Below are positions 8,281 to 16,707 of a stretch of DNA of 29,531 nucleotides, in pieces. Positions within the stretch are counted from its first letter, which is position 1; the number at the start of each line of letters is the position of its first letter. The DNA lies in NCBI GenBank assembly GCA_964538065.1, contig CAZIDG010000053.1, positions 1-29,531 on the forward strand, written 5' to 3'. Both the position numbers and the translations under genes were made by a program. The notes under the pieces are model-generated. The model saw only the letters and a program-made list of their open reading frames with translations, searched no databases and was not told the DNA's origin. The stretch is from G963664225 sp964538065. GTDB lineage: Bacteria; Verrucomicrobiota; Verrucomicrobiia; Limisphaerales; UBA1319.

Positions 8281-10509
8281 ATGGCGCTCTTGAATTCTGG
8301 CAATGGACACGTGTGGAAATTCTTCCGCGCGGGTGGGACCGATCAAGTCAAACTGGAAACCGGCGAGGATATTCTCTCCATTGATGCGTTGGATCAAAAG
8401 CTCTGGGTCGCCTTGAGCTGCCCCACGCGCGGCTTGGAATTCGATCCCAAGACCCTCGATTTTATCGACTTGGACAAGGATGGCAGGGTCCGCGCCCCGG
8501 AGATGATTGCGGCTGTGAAATGGACCGCCCGGTTTTTGAAGGACCTGAGCGACCTTAAGAAGGGTTCGGACACCGTCCCCTTGAGCGCCATCAACGATGC
8601 CACTCCCGAAGGCAAGCAACTGCTCACATCCGCCAGGCGAATCCTCGCCGACCTCGGAAAAAAGGACGCCACAGGCATCAGTGTCGCGGACATGACGGAC
8701 ACCGGCAAAATCCTGGCCCTGACCAAGTTCAACGGCGACGGCATCCTGCCTCCCGAATCGTCTGAAGAGCCCTTCATTCAGGGAGTGATCAAGGATATCC
8801 TCACCACCCTGGGCGGCGAGAAGGACCGCGGAGGCAACATCGGCATCACCCAGGCCAAGGCGGACCAGTTTTTCCAGGAGGCCGAGGCCTTTGCCAATTG
8901 GCAGACCAAGGCCGAGGCCGATGCCACCATCCTGCCCATGGGCGGGAACACCGGTGCCGCGCTGGCCGTGCACAAGACCGTCAAGGCCAAGATCGACGAC
9001 TATTTTGCCCGCTGCCGTCTGGCGGCGTTCGACAATCGTGCCCTGAACGCGCTCAATCGCCAGGAGACCGAGTATCTCGTGCTGGCGGCCAAGGACCTGT
9101 CCATCACGGCTGAGGAAGTGGCCGGGTTCCCCCTGGCCAGGATCGAGGCTGGCAAGCCGCTGCCGCTCAAGGAGGCGTTGAACCCGGCGTGGGCGGACAG
9201 GATCGCCCAGTTCCACGACAAGGTCATCCGGCCGCTCCTGGGCGAGCGCACCGTGCTCAACGAGGCCGATTGGCTCAAGATCAACGCCACCTTTGCAGGG
9301 CACGAAGCGTGGCTGCAAAGCAAGGCGGGCGCCCTCGTGGAGCCCCTCGGACTGCCCCGCATCCGTGAAATCCTGAACGGCAAGAGCAAGGAGTCCATTG
9401 CCGCCCTGATCGCCAAGGACAAGGCCCTGGAATCCGAGGCCCAGGCCGTGGCCGATCTGGACCGCCTCACCCATTACTACCGCGATCTCTACCAGTTGCT
9501 GAACAACTTTGTGGCCTTTGCGGACTTCTACAGCGGCAAGCGCAAGGCCATCTTCCAGGCCGGCACGCTCTACCTGGATGGCCGCAGTTGCGAGCTGTGC
9601 GTGCGTGTGGAGGATGCCGCCAAGCATGGGGCGCTGGCCTCCATGAGCAAGACCTACCTCGCCTACTGCGATTGCACCCGCAAGGGGAGCACGGACAAGC
9701 TGGCCATCGCGGCGGCCTTCACCGGCGGCGACTCGGACTACCTCATGGTCGGGCGCAACGGCGTCTTCTACGACCGCAAGGGGCAGGACTGGGATGCCAC
9801 CATCACCAAGATCGTCGATCACCCCATCAGCATCCGGCAGGCATTCTGGTCGCCCTATAAAAAGATGATCAAGCTCGTCGAGGACCAGATCGAGAAATTC
9901 GCCTCCGCCCGGGAAAAGGCGGTCCAGGAAAAGGCCGCCGCCGGCATGGCGACTGCCGCCAAAACCGCCCAGGAAGGCAAGCCCCTGGTGGCGCAGCAGG
10001 CCTTTGACGTGGGCAAGACCGTCGGCATCTTCGCGGCCATCGGCCTCGCCTTGGGCGCCATCGGCACCGCCGTGGCGGCCATCATCGGCGCGTTCATGGC
10101 CCTGCCCTGGTGGCAGAAACCCATCGCCCTCGTCGCCGTGATGATCCTCATCTCGGGTCCCTCCATGATCATTGCCTGGCTCAAGCTGCGCCAGCGCAAC
10201 CTGGGCCCCATCCTCGATGCCAATGGCTGGGCCATCAACGGCCGCGCCAGCATCAACATCCCCTTCGGCGGCGCCTTGACCGATGTCGCCCATTTGCCCG
10301 CCAATTCGGAGCGGTCCCTCACCGACCCCTATGCCGAAAAGAAGCACACCGGCCAGTATGCCGCCGTCCTGGTGGTCCTGCTGATCATCGCCGCCGCCGC
10401 CTACGGCTGGTATCACTACCGCAAGTCCGCCGACGCAAAGCCCGCGCCTGCCCCGGCCCCGATCACCACCAACGTCGTCGTCACCAACACCGCGGCCGAG
10501 GCCAAATAA
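8281..10509 (+). CDS. Large EF-hand-containing membrane protein of unknown function
   Basis: I start this at ATG 8281 (742 residues); an in-frame GTG at 8227 would add 18 residues that do not look like protein. Residues 63-74 are a canonical EF-hand loop (DLDKDGRVRAPE), and a second partial calcium-type loop (FNGDG) lies near residue 150. A long helical, Lys/Ala/Glu-rich middle continues to about 560, with an SCELCVRVEDA segment and a CDCTRKG segment holding four Cys. Two adjacent hydrophobic segments span about 580-640, a third lies at about 692-712, and a Pro/Ala then Thr/Asn/Val-rich tail follows. No catalytic motif is visible. Calcium-dependent membrane work is an inference from the EF-hand alone. 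A strong terminator follows. Confidence 0.85.
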   Translation: MALLNSGNGHVWKFFRAGGTDQVKLETGEDILSIDALDQKLWVALSCPTRGLEFDPKTLDFIDLDKDGRVRAPEMIAAVKWTARFLKDLSDLKKGSDTVPLSAINDATPEGKQLLTSARRILADLGKKDATGISVADMTDTGKILALTKFNGDGILPPESSEEPFIQGVIKDILTTLGGEKDRGGNIGITQAKADQFFQEAEAFANWQTKAEADATILPMGGNTGAALAVHKTVKAKIDDYFARCRLAAFDNRALNALNRQETEYLVLAAKDLSITAEEVAGFPLARIEAGKPLPLKEALNPAWADRIAQFHDKVIRPLLGERTVLNEADWLKINATFAGHEAWLQSKAGALVEPLGLPRIREILNGKSKESIAALIAKDKALESEAQAVADLDRLTHYYRDLYQLLNNFVAFADFYSGKRKAIFQAGTLYLDGRSCELCVRVEDAAKHGALASMSKTYLAYCDCTRKGSTDKLAIAAAFTGGDSDYLMVGRNGVFYDRKGQDWDATITKIVDHPISIRQAFWSPYKKMIKLVEDQIEKFASAREKAVQEKAAAGMATAAKTAQEGKPLVAQQAFDVGKTVGIFAAIGLALGAIGTAVAAIIGAFMALPWWQKPIALVAVMILISGPSMIIAWLKLRQRNLGPILDANGWAINGRASINIPFGGALTDVAHLPANSERSLTDPYAEKKHTGQYAAVLVVLLIIAAAAYGWYHYRKSADAKPAPAPAPITTNVVVTNTAAEAK

Positions 10510-10536
10510 CCTTTGCATCACACACATGGAACACGG

Positions 10537-10569
10537 AAAGGGGCGCCGCAGGCATGGGCGCCCCTTTTT
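10537..10569 (+). terminator. Strong rho-independent terminator
   Basis: Left arm AAAGGGGCGCC (10537-10547) pairs with GGCGCCCCTTT (10557-10567) around a nine-base loop, and a five-T run ends the structure. It lies 28 bases after the stop of the EF-hand membrane protein and separates it from the ABC ATPase gene. Confidence 0.88.
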
Positions 10570-10743
10570 AGCTGCGGTTGAATCAATGGGAAATGGGGAT
10601 TGAATCCATCCTGCGTTTGGGCTTTGAATGAACCTGCCGCCGGCGATGATAAAGGAAGCCGCATTCTGTAATCGCCTGGAGTGGATGCACGGTGTACCAA
10701 AGAACGCAGAAAACACATCAGCCTGATGCGCCAGGAATACAAC

Positions 10744-11616
10744 ATGGATGCCAATACGACACCAGCCGCCAGTGAGGGCCCGGCCACGTCCGCCGGATTG
10801 CCGGAACTGGTCGTTTTCAAAAACGTCACCAAAAGCTTTGGCGATGGCGCCACAAAAAAGGTGGCCATCCAGGACGTGTCCTTTGTGGTGCATGACCTCC
10901 CCCACACGGGAGAGCTCATCGCCCTCGTGGGGCCCTCCGGCTGCGGAAAATCCACCGTCCTGCGCATCCTGGCGGGCCTGGAACCGCACTTTCCCCCCAC
11001 CACGGGCGAAGTCCTCGTCTTCGGCAAACCCATCGAAGGGCCCGGCGCCGACCGTGGCGTGGTGGACCAAAAATACTCCCTCATGCCCCATCTCACCGTG
11101 CTGGACAACATCGCCTTTGGCTTGATGCTCCAGGGAGTCTCCCGCCGGGAGCGCCACGACCGCGCGCACGAATGGGTCAAAAAAGTCGGTTTGGAAGGCG
11201 CAGAGGACAAATACCCCCACGAGCTCTCTGGCGGCATGCAGCAGCGCGTGTCGATCGCCGCCACGCTCATCCTCCACCCCAAAATCCTCCTCATGGACGA
11301 ACCGTTCGGCGCGCTCGACCCCAAGATCCGGCTGAGCATGCAGGAGCTGCTCATCCAGTTGTGGAAGGAGCAGGAGGCAACCGTCTTCATCGTCACCCAC
11401 TCCGTGGAGGAGGCCGCCTACCTGGGCGACCGCGTCTTTCGCATGGCCCCCAAGCCCGGCCGCCTCGTGGAAATCCTCGATCTGCCCCGCCCCGACGAGC
11501 CGCCTGAAGTCATGCGCAAACGCCCGTGGTTCGTGGACATCACGCATGACCTCCTGCGCCGCCTTGAAGAGGACGCCCCCGCCGGAGGCCCGCTCAAGGG
11601 CATGCCCGCGAAATAG
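10744..11616 (+). CDS. ABC transporter ATP-binding protein, NitT/TauT (SsuB/TauB) type
   Basis: The ATG at 10744 has AGGA seven bases upstream; the protein is 290 residues. All ATPase elements are present: Walker A GPSGCGKST (63-71), a Q-loop region (VVDQKYSLMPHLTVLDN), signature LSGGMQQR (161-168), Walker B ILLMDEPFGALDP (D185/E186) and the H-loop His219. The DEPFGALD form and spacing fit the nitrate/sulfonate/taurine importer group. A phrase such as HDLPHTGELIALVG shows a small insertion before Walker A. No permease or substrate-binding protein lies next to it, so its transport partner is unknown. The C-terminal ~40 residues are a Pro/acidic extension. It sits alone between a terminator and an AT-rich patch. 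Confidence 0.92.
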   Translation: MDANTTPAASEGPATSAGLPELVVFKNVTKSFGDGATKKVAIQDVSFVVHDLPHTGELIALVGPSGCGKSTVLRILAGLEPHFPPTTGEVLVFGKPIEGPGADRGVVDQKYSLMPHLTVLDNIAFGLMLQGVSRRERHDRAHEWVKKVGLEGAEDKYPHELSGGMQQRVSIAATLILHPKILLMDEPFGALDPKIRLSMQELLIQLWKEQEATVFIVTHSVEEAAYLGDRVFRMAPKPGRLVEILDLPRPDEPPEVMRKRPWFVDITHDLLRRLEEDAPAGGPLKGMPAK

Positions 11617-11626
11617 AACAATGCGC

Positions 11627-11644
11627 TCGGTATTTCCATACCGA
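11627..11644. repeat. Short perfect inverted repeat after the ABC ATPase gene
   Basis: TCGGTAT (11627-11633) and ATACCGA (11638-11644) pair around TTCC. It is 10 bases after the stop codon but lacks a T-run, so it could be an mRNA-stabilising hairpin or weak terminator. Confidence 0.35.
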
Positions 11645-11815
11645 ACTTATGTGTCATGGGGTTCTGCAGAACGTGTGAGTTACTGAGAAAGTATTGCGAA
11701 AACACCAGCCGAGTTCGATTATTTGAACAACACCATCCATGGAGGGCTGTATCCTTTGCATATTAAGTACACGCGGCACTTGTCAGAACTGGATTAACAA
11801 CCACCTTTAATTTAA

Positions 11816-12103
11816 ATGAAGATGAAGCATTTCATGACACCAGTTCGTGTAGCAGTAATTACTGGCATCGTGTGTGGAGCAATCACAGGCATCGTTTCTT
11901 TCGGTGTGCTTCATAATTATCATTGTTCGGAGCAATCGGATGGCGCTCTTGTTTATGTATATGATTCAGCATCTGATGAGGATGTTACAACGGCATGCCT
12001 ATGGGCTTCGGGAGCTTATTTGGTGGCCTTCTCCACCGTTTTTGTTTTGGTACAACATCGCACTCCTAGAAGTCCATTTTCAAGCAGTGGCTCAACTCAA
12101 TAA
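11816..12103 (+). CDS. Small two-TM membrane protein
   Basis: A 95-residue frame starting ATG at 11816 (a second ATG is two codons later). Two hydrophobic helices are seen, about 11-31 and 64-83, with a polar loop between them that contains Cys, acidic residues and Tyr (VYVYDSASDEDV). The short N-terminus is basic and the C-tail is Ser/Arg-rich. I know no family. The gene lies in an AT-rich patch unlike the neighbouring ABC ATPase and kinase genes. An overlapping frame is also open, so the coding claim rests on the hydrophobic pattern. Confidence 0.5.
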   Translation: MKMKHFMTPVRVAVITGIVCGAITGIVSFGVLHNYHCSEQSDGALVYVYDSASDEDVTTACLWASGAYLVAFSTVFVLVQHRTPRSPFSSSGSTQ

Positions 12104-12173
12104 GATCTCCCTTCTTGGATTTATTTGATGCGTGCCAGATGCGGCTTGAAAATGTACGAATGGATATAGTCCT

Positions 12174-12500
12174 ATGAAAAACGCGAACATATTTATTGAT
12201 GTTGACCTTACTTTGATTGATGCAAATGGCAAACTCTTGAACGGGGCTCGTGAGTCATTGCATATCCTAAAGGAAGCGGGCTGCCATTTGTTTCTGTGGT
12301 CAACTGTCGGCGCTGATTATTGCCGCAAGATTGCCGAACTTCACCAACTTGTCGATTATTTTGAAGGTTTTACGGCTAAGCCCGACATTATTGTTGATGA
12401 CATGCCTTCTACCTGCATGCCCCCTTTTGTTTATAATGTGGCGCTGGAGAAATCATGGATTGCACTTGCCCGGAGGATCATTTCAAAGCATATCGATTAA
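12174..12500 (+). CDS. Minimal HAD-superfamily phosphatase-like protein
   Basis: At 108 residues this is a cap-less HAD core. Motif I is DVDLT with nucleophile Asp9 and general acid Asp11. Motif II is the Ser in LFLWST (Ser43), Lys69 in AKPD is a candidate motif III Lys, and Asp75/Asp76 in IIVDDMP form motif IV. All catalytic positions of an aspartate-dependent phosphohydrolase are thus present in about half the usual HAD length. Substrate is unknown. The gene lies in the same AT-rich patch as the two-TM protein upstream, with a 70-base gap, and precedes the convergent kinase gene. Confidence 0.8.
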   Translation: MKNANIFIDVDLTLIDANGKLLNGARESLHILKEAGCHLFLWSTVGADYCRKIAELHQLVDYFEGFTAKPDIIVDDMPSTCMPPFVYNVALEKSWIALARRIISKHID

Positions 12501-12679
12501 TTCATTATTCTCCGATAAGATGATACAAAGCCAACAGTAGAATTAGAGGGATAATATACGAATCGACGTTTAAACTCTCTCGGCAGGAGGAGCATGATCC
12601 CTAAGGGTATGTTGAGCACCATCCAATCAAATTGGAGATAATTAAATCCGCATGGCTCCCAAGCCCGCCCCGCCTCCGT

Positions 12680-15373
12680 TCATGGCCGATCCAGGCACTG
12701 CCGGATCGTGTCTCCCAGGAGCCGTATCTGGTAGGGCTTGGACAGATAGGTAAACCCGGCCGCGGTGATGGATTCCGACTTCGTGATTTCCGAGCTGTAG
12801 CCGCTGGAAATGATGACCTTCACGCCGGGCCGGGTCTCCTGGATGCGCCGGGCCAGTTCCAGGCCGGTCATGCCTTCGGGCATGATCATGTCCGTGAGCA
12901 GCAGGGCGATTTCCGGCCCGTGGGCCTTCCACAAGGTCATGGCCTCCTGGCCATTGGATGCCTGCAGCACGCCGTAGCCCAGCGCCCGCAGCGTCTGGGA
13001 CAGCACTTTCCTCACGCTGGGATCGTCCTCCACCAGCAAAATCGTCTCGTGGCCCTTGGCCAGCACTCGCGCTTCCTCCGGTTTGGCCACCTCCGCCACG
13101 GTCTGCACGGCCGGCAGGTACACCCGGAACGTCGATCCCTGTCCCACCTGGCTTTCGACCTCCACCCATCCCTTGTGCTGGGCCACAATCCCGTGGACCG
13201 TGGCCAGTCCAAGCCCCGTCCCCTTGCCCATTTCCTTGGTCGTGAAAAACGGCTCGAAGATGCGCAGAATCGTGCCCTCATCCATCCCGCAGCCCGTGTC
13301 TGCCACCGTGATGCAGACAAACCTTCCGGGCCGCCGCGCGGGGAGACCCGCTGCCTGCTCCTCCGTAAGTTCCTGCTGCGAGGTCGTGATCCGGATGCGT
13401 CCCCCCCGGGGCATGGCATCCCGGGCATTGACCGCCAGATTCATCAGCATCTGGTCCAGCATTCCCGCGTCCGCTTCGACCATGGGCAGTGTGCTGGCCC
13501 GTTCAAAGGCCAGTGTGATCTGCTCGCCCAGCAACCGCCTCAGCATCTTGAGCAGGTTGTCCACCACCTCATTCAGGTCGAGCACCTTGGTCTCCATCAC
13601 CGACCGGCGGCTGAACATGAGCAGTTGCCGGGTCAGGCTTGCGGCCCGCTTGGCTCCCGTCTCCAGCTCTCGCAGTCCGGCCCGAGTGTCCGAATCCAGT
13701 TCCTCGTTCTGCTGCAGCAGGTCCACGTTCATCATCATGGCGGCCAGGATGTTGTTGATGTCATGGGCCACGCCGCCGGCCAGTTGCCCCACCGCCTCCA
13801 GCTTCTGGGACTGTCGCAGTTGCGACTCCAGTTGCACCTCCCGGGTGACGTCGTATTTCACCCCCACATAGTTGACCACCTTCCCGGAGGCATCCCGCAC
13901 GGGGGAGATCGTCGTCTCCTCCTCGTAGAATCGGCCGTCCTTGCGGCGGTTGATGATGCGCCCATGCCACACTCGTCCTGCCACCAGGTCGGTCCACATC
14001 TGGCGGTAAAACGTGGCATCGTGTTTGCCGCTCTTCAGGATCCGCGGATTCTGGCCCAGCACTTCCGCCTGGGTATAGCCGCTGTTCCTTTCAAAGGCCG
14101 GGTTGACGTATTCAATGGTGCCCTGGAGGTCGGTGATCACGATCGCCTCGGCCGCCTGCTCGACCACCGTGGCCAGCCGCGCCTGGGCCGCCTCGGCCCG
14201 TTTGTGCTCGGTGATGTCCCTCCAGATGCAGTGGTAAATGTTCCGGCCGGATACCGGGATGACCTGTGCCGTCACATGGACATCCCGAATCTCGCCCTTT
14301 TTGGTGCGCTGCTGGGTCTCAAAATCGGCGCGCTTCCTGTTCAAAATGTCCTGGATGCGGGCCTGCGTTTGCTCCCTGGTTTCCAGCACCTCCAGGTCGG
14401 CAATGCTCAGGCAGGCAAATTCCTCCCGCGTATAGCCCAACTGCTCGTGCGCGGTCTCATTGAATGAGAGGATCTTTGCCGTCTCGGGATCAACAATCAC
14501 GATCCCGTCGGGGGAAAGATCAAACAGCGCACGGTACCGTTCCTCGCTCGCCTGTAAGGTGGCCTCCGCCTGCTTGCGCCCGGTGATGTCCGTGATGAAT
14601 CCTTCCAGGAAAAGCAGCCTGCCTGTCTCATCCAGGACGCCCCGGCCCCGCTCCCACATCCAGCGCCGCTCCTTGTGAGCATTGGTGATTTGATAGATCA
14701 GCTCATACGGCTCATGGTGTTCCAGGGCCGCTTGCACCTGGTTCAACACGCCCTGGGCATGCTCGGGCACGATCAGCTTCCCGTACGCAGGCATGTTCCG
14801 CATGATGTCCGCCGCAGAATAGCCTGTCAGGGCGGCACAGCCCTCGCTCACGAAGATCATCGGCCATTCCGGCGTGTTCGCGCACCGGTAGGCCATTCCC
14901 GGCAGGTTGTCCATCAGGGTCGAGAGTTGGCGCTGGGTCTCGCGCAACTCCATCTCCGCCCGCTTGCGCTCGGTGATGTCCTGCAGGGTGAATTGCAGGT
15001 ATTGGCCCCCGCCGCTGTGGAAACTCACCAGGTGCACCTCGGCGTCCCACGGTTCGCCATCCGGCCGCTGGTGCCGCCACTCAAAGACGACGCTCTCGCC
15101 CGCCAGCGCCTTCTCAATGTATTGCCGCGCTTTGTCCCGCGAGGGGGTTCCATCGTACTGGGTCGGGGCCGAGACATCGAACGGCGTCTTGCCCAGCATT
15201 TCTTCCCGCGAAGAAAATCGGTACATCTGGACGGCTGCCGCGTTGCAATCCACATAGCGCCACGTGGCCGCATCCATCACCACAATCGGCACATGCAATG
15301 CCTCATACACCCGGGATCGGATGATCCCCTGCGCCTTGTCGTTCGCACCACTATTCGAGACGGTCTTGTCCAT
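12680..15373 (-). CDS. Hybrid sensor histidine kinase (PAS x4, HisKA, HATPase, receiver)
   Basis: I start at ATG 15373 (897 residues); the open frame extends 77 codons further upstream but those residues do not look like protein. Four PAS domains span roughly 24-135, 145-265, 275-390 and 400-515, each ending in a DIT-type PAC motif (DITERKRAE, DITGRKQAE, DITEHKRAE, DVTREVQLE). The phosphoacceptor is His537 in GVAHDINNILA. The ATPase domain has the N-box NLAVNARDAM, G1 DTGCGMD, F-box FEPFFTTK and G2 GKGTGLGLATV. The receiver at about 770-890 has acidic LLVEDDPSV, phosphoacceptor Asp828 in LLTDMIMP, and the Lys in YLSKPY. No membrane segment or signal peptide exists, so it senses a cytoplasmic or diffusible cue. 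Phosphate could pass to its own receiver and then to an unlinked phosphotransfer protein or regulator; none is next door. Confidence 0.93.
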   Translation of the reverse strand: MDKTVSNSGANDKAQGIIRSRVYEALHVPIVVMDAATWRYVDCNAAAVQMYRFSSREEMLGKTPFDVSAPTQYDGTPSRDKARQYIEKALAGESVVFEWRHQRPDGEPWDAEVHLVSFHSGGGQYLQFTLQDITERKRAEMELRETQRQLSTLMDNLPGMAYRCANTPEWPMIFVSEGCAALTGYSAADIMRNMPAYGKLIVPEHAQGVLNQVQAALEHHEPYELIYQITNAHKERRWMWERGRGVLDETGRLLFLEGFITDITGRKQAEATLQASEERYRALFDLSPDGIVIVDPETAKILSFNETAHEQLGYTREEFACLSIADLEVLETREQTQARIQDILNRKRADFETQQRTKKGEIRDVHVTAQVIPVSGRNIYHCIWRDITEHKRAEAAQARLATVVEQAAEAIVITDLQGTIEYVNPAFERNSGYTQAEVLGQNPRILKSGKHDATFYRQMWTDLVAGRVWHGRIINRRKDGRFYEEETTISPVRDASGKVVNYVGVKYDVTREVQLESQLRQSQKLEAVGQLAGGVAHDINNILAAMMMNVDLLQQNEELDSDTRAGLRELETGAKRAASLTRQLLMFSRRSVMETKVLDLNEVVDNLLKMLRRLLGEQITLAFERASTLPMVEADAGMLDQMLMNLAVNARDAMPRGGRIRITTSQQELTEEQAAGLPARRPGRFVCITVADTGCGMDEGTILRIFEPFFTTKEMGKGTGLGLATVHGIVAQHKGWVEVESQVGQGSTFRVYLPAVQTVAEVAKPEEARVLAKGHETILLVEDDPSVRKVLSQTLRALGYGVLQASNGQEAMTLWKAHGPEIALLLTDMIMPEGMTGLELARRIQETRPGVKVIISSGYSSEITKSESITAAGFTYLSKPYQIRLLGDTIRQCLDRP

Positions 15374-15785
15374 TTGTTTGGGATAAAGACATGCACACCG
15401 CCACCCTTCTGAATTCCAGTCCCTGCATGATGTGAATGTTGTGGCATACACTATCCCGCTTAAGCCCCTTTGCCAAGACACCATTCGCCCCACCTCTCCC
15501 ACTCCTCCCATTCCCTCCTTTTTTGCCGATGGAGCCGATGCAGCCGATGGTTCCCTCACCCCTCCCGCCCTTCCTGTGTCACATTGGGCGCGCATGAAAC
15601 GCACATGGAAGCACGCGTGCCAGGCATGGGCGGGCTCTCAGACGCAACCGCGTCAAGGCTCGCGCCGCCGCCTTGTGCACCCCCAATCATTCCAACTCGG
15701 CCCGGGGCGACCCTCTCTCTTGCCGCCCCCCCGCCTCATGACACACAGCCTCATCGCCCCGGACCGGTTTTTCATACCTTTGAAT
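15374..15785. other. Divergent upstream region with a short tandem repeat
   Basis: No gene is supported here. It separates the minus-strand kinase from the plus-strand lipoprotein and must hold both promoters, though I see no convincing -35/-10 pair. A nine-base unit (GCCGATG plus two bases) is repeated three times at 15525-15551. The lipoprotein frame stays open back to 15432, but codon choice there is not like the core genes and would bury the lipobox, so I do not count it as coding. Confidence 0.55.
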
Positions 15786-16631
15786 ATGACACCCACAAGC
15801 ATCTCCTCCTGGCCCCGGCGCCTCGCTCCGGGCATCCTTACACTCGCCGTGCTCGCGCCGCTCCTGCTCGCCGGCTGCGCCATGCAGGGACGCGCCCGTG
15901 CACGCGCCACGCAGCATGTCCTTGAATCCGCCCGGCAAAACAACCAGGCCGTGAGCGAATCGCTCGAGCTGCGCCCCGGCCCGGCCGATGTCCACACCCG
16001 CCTGGCGCATGCCCTTGCCAGCCAGAACGAACGCCTCCTGGGCGCCCCCCGCGAGCCGCTGAACGTCCCCGCCCTCCTCGAGCAGGCGCGCGATCCCCAG
16101 GACCCTCATGCTACCAACGCCATAAACGCCACCAACGCCACCGCCGCCGCCCTGCGCCTGCATGACGCGCTTGCCCCCGTGTTTGCCGAACAGAACCGCG
16201 CCCTCGCACGCCAGCAGGACGCCACGGACCGCCTGGTGGACCGCGGCCTTGCCTCCGAAGCCGCCCACAACGCCCGGCTCTCGTTCTGGGCCCGCTGGAT
16301 CGCCCGCCTGGGCCTCCCGCTCGCGGCCCTGATTGCGCTGCTCGTGTTCGTGCCCGCCTTGATCCCCGTTTTCGGACGCCTCCTGGCCTCCCTTGTCGCC
16401 TGGCTCCCCTCGCTGGCCGGATACGTCGGCGTCGTCGGCACCAGGGCCTTCGATGCCACCGTGCGCGGCATCGAACAGTGGAAAACCAGCGCCAGCACCC
16501 CCGACGCCCAGTCCACGCTGCTCGACAGCCTCAGCCGCTCCATGGACGCCGCCCACAAACAGCTTGTGAAACAACGCAAATCCGCCGTCGCGCCCGCCGC
16601 CACCAGCACTACCACAACAAAAGCCCAATAA
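15786..16631 (+). CDS. Lipoprotein with paired TM helices, first gene of the phage-like run
   Basis: The ATG at 15786 gives a lipoprotein signal with lipobox LLAGC (Cys31) and a 281-residue product. Residues 35-110 are Ala/Arg/Gln-rich helix. A low-complexity Asn-Ala-Thr stretch lies near 110-123. Two hydrophobic helices, separated by a short PVFGR turn, fall at about 171-218. A charged helical tail ends in Thr-repeat and KAQ. The combination of lipidation and two internal membrane segments is unusual. In Mu-like phages, lysis genes (holin, spanin lipoprotein) precede the gp25-gp28 block, and position alone suggests such a role. The sequence itself does not prove it. Codon use is strongly GC3. 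Confidence 0.75.
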   Translation: MTPTSISSWPRRLAPGILTLAVLAPLLLAGCAMQGRARARATQHVLESARQNNQAVSESLELRPGPADVHTRLAHALASQNERLLGAPREPLNVPALLEQARDPQDPHATNAINATNATAAALRLHDALAPVFAEQNRALARQQDATDRLVDRGLASEAAHNARLSFWARWIARLGLPLAALIALLVFVPALIPVFGRLLASLVAWLPSLAGYVGVVGTRAFDATVRGIEQWKTSASTPDAQSTLLDSLSRSMDAAHKQLVKQRKSAVAPAATSTTTTKAQ

Positions 16632-16652
16632 ACCCCTGACCCACACCCATGA

Positions 16653-16698
16653 TCTCCCACTCCTTAATCTCTCCGAGCCTCCGCGTCTCCGCGTGACT
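16653..16698. repeat. Possible interspersed intergenic repeat (CTCCGCGTCTCCGCGTGA type)
   Basis: The gap before the next gene contains CTCCGAGCCTCCGCGTCTCCGCGTGA-like near-tandem CTCCG units. Read on the minus strand it gives the SHAETRRLGE peptide pattern that I recall from a common intergenic repeat of several phyla. The assignment is from memory and only one copy is in the window. Confidence 0.3.
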
Positions 16699-16707
16699 CC
16701 ACTCTTT

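Noticed and set aside
8242..11547. 1101-codon open frame on the minus strand
   Set aside because: It lies opposite the EF-hand protein and the ABC ATPase, which both have clear motifs. Its Gly/His/Asp-rich composition is the usual antisense shadow of GC-rich genes.
12622..12636. TCCAAT/ATTGGA inverted repeat downstream of the kinase gene
   Set aside because: Six-base stem with a three-base loop and no T-run; too weak to call a terminator.
12632..14467. 611-codon plus-strand frame opposite the hybrid kinase
   Set aside because: Antisense shadow of the receiver, ATPase and PAS4 coding sequence; composition is His/Gln/Pro-rich.
15432..15785. Upstream extension of the lipoprotein gene
   Set aside because: Codon use is unlike the core genes, and the extension would place the lipobox Cys about 150 residues inside the protein.
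16106..16150. Asn-Ala-Thr repeat that could be a tandem-repeat element
   Set aside because: Short and imperfect, in frame within the lipoprotein, so treated as low-complexity protein sequence.
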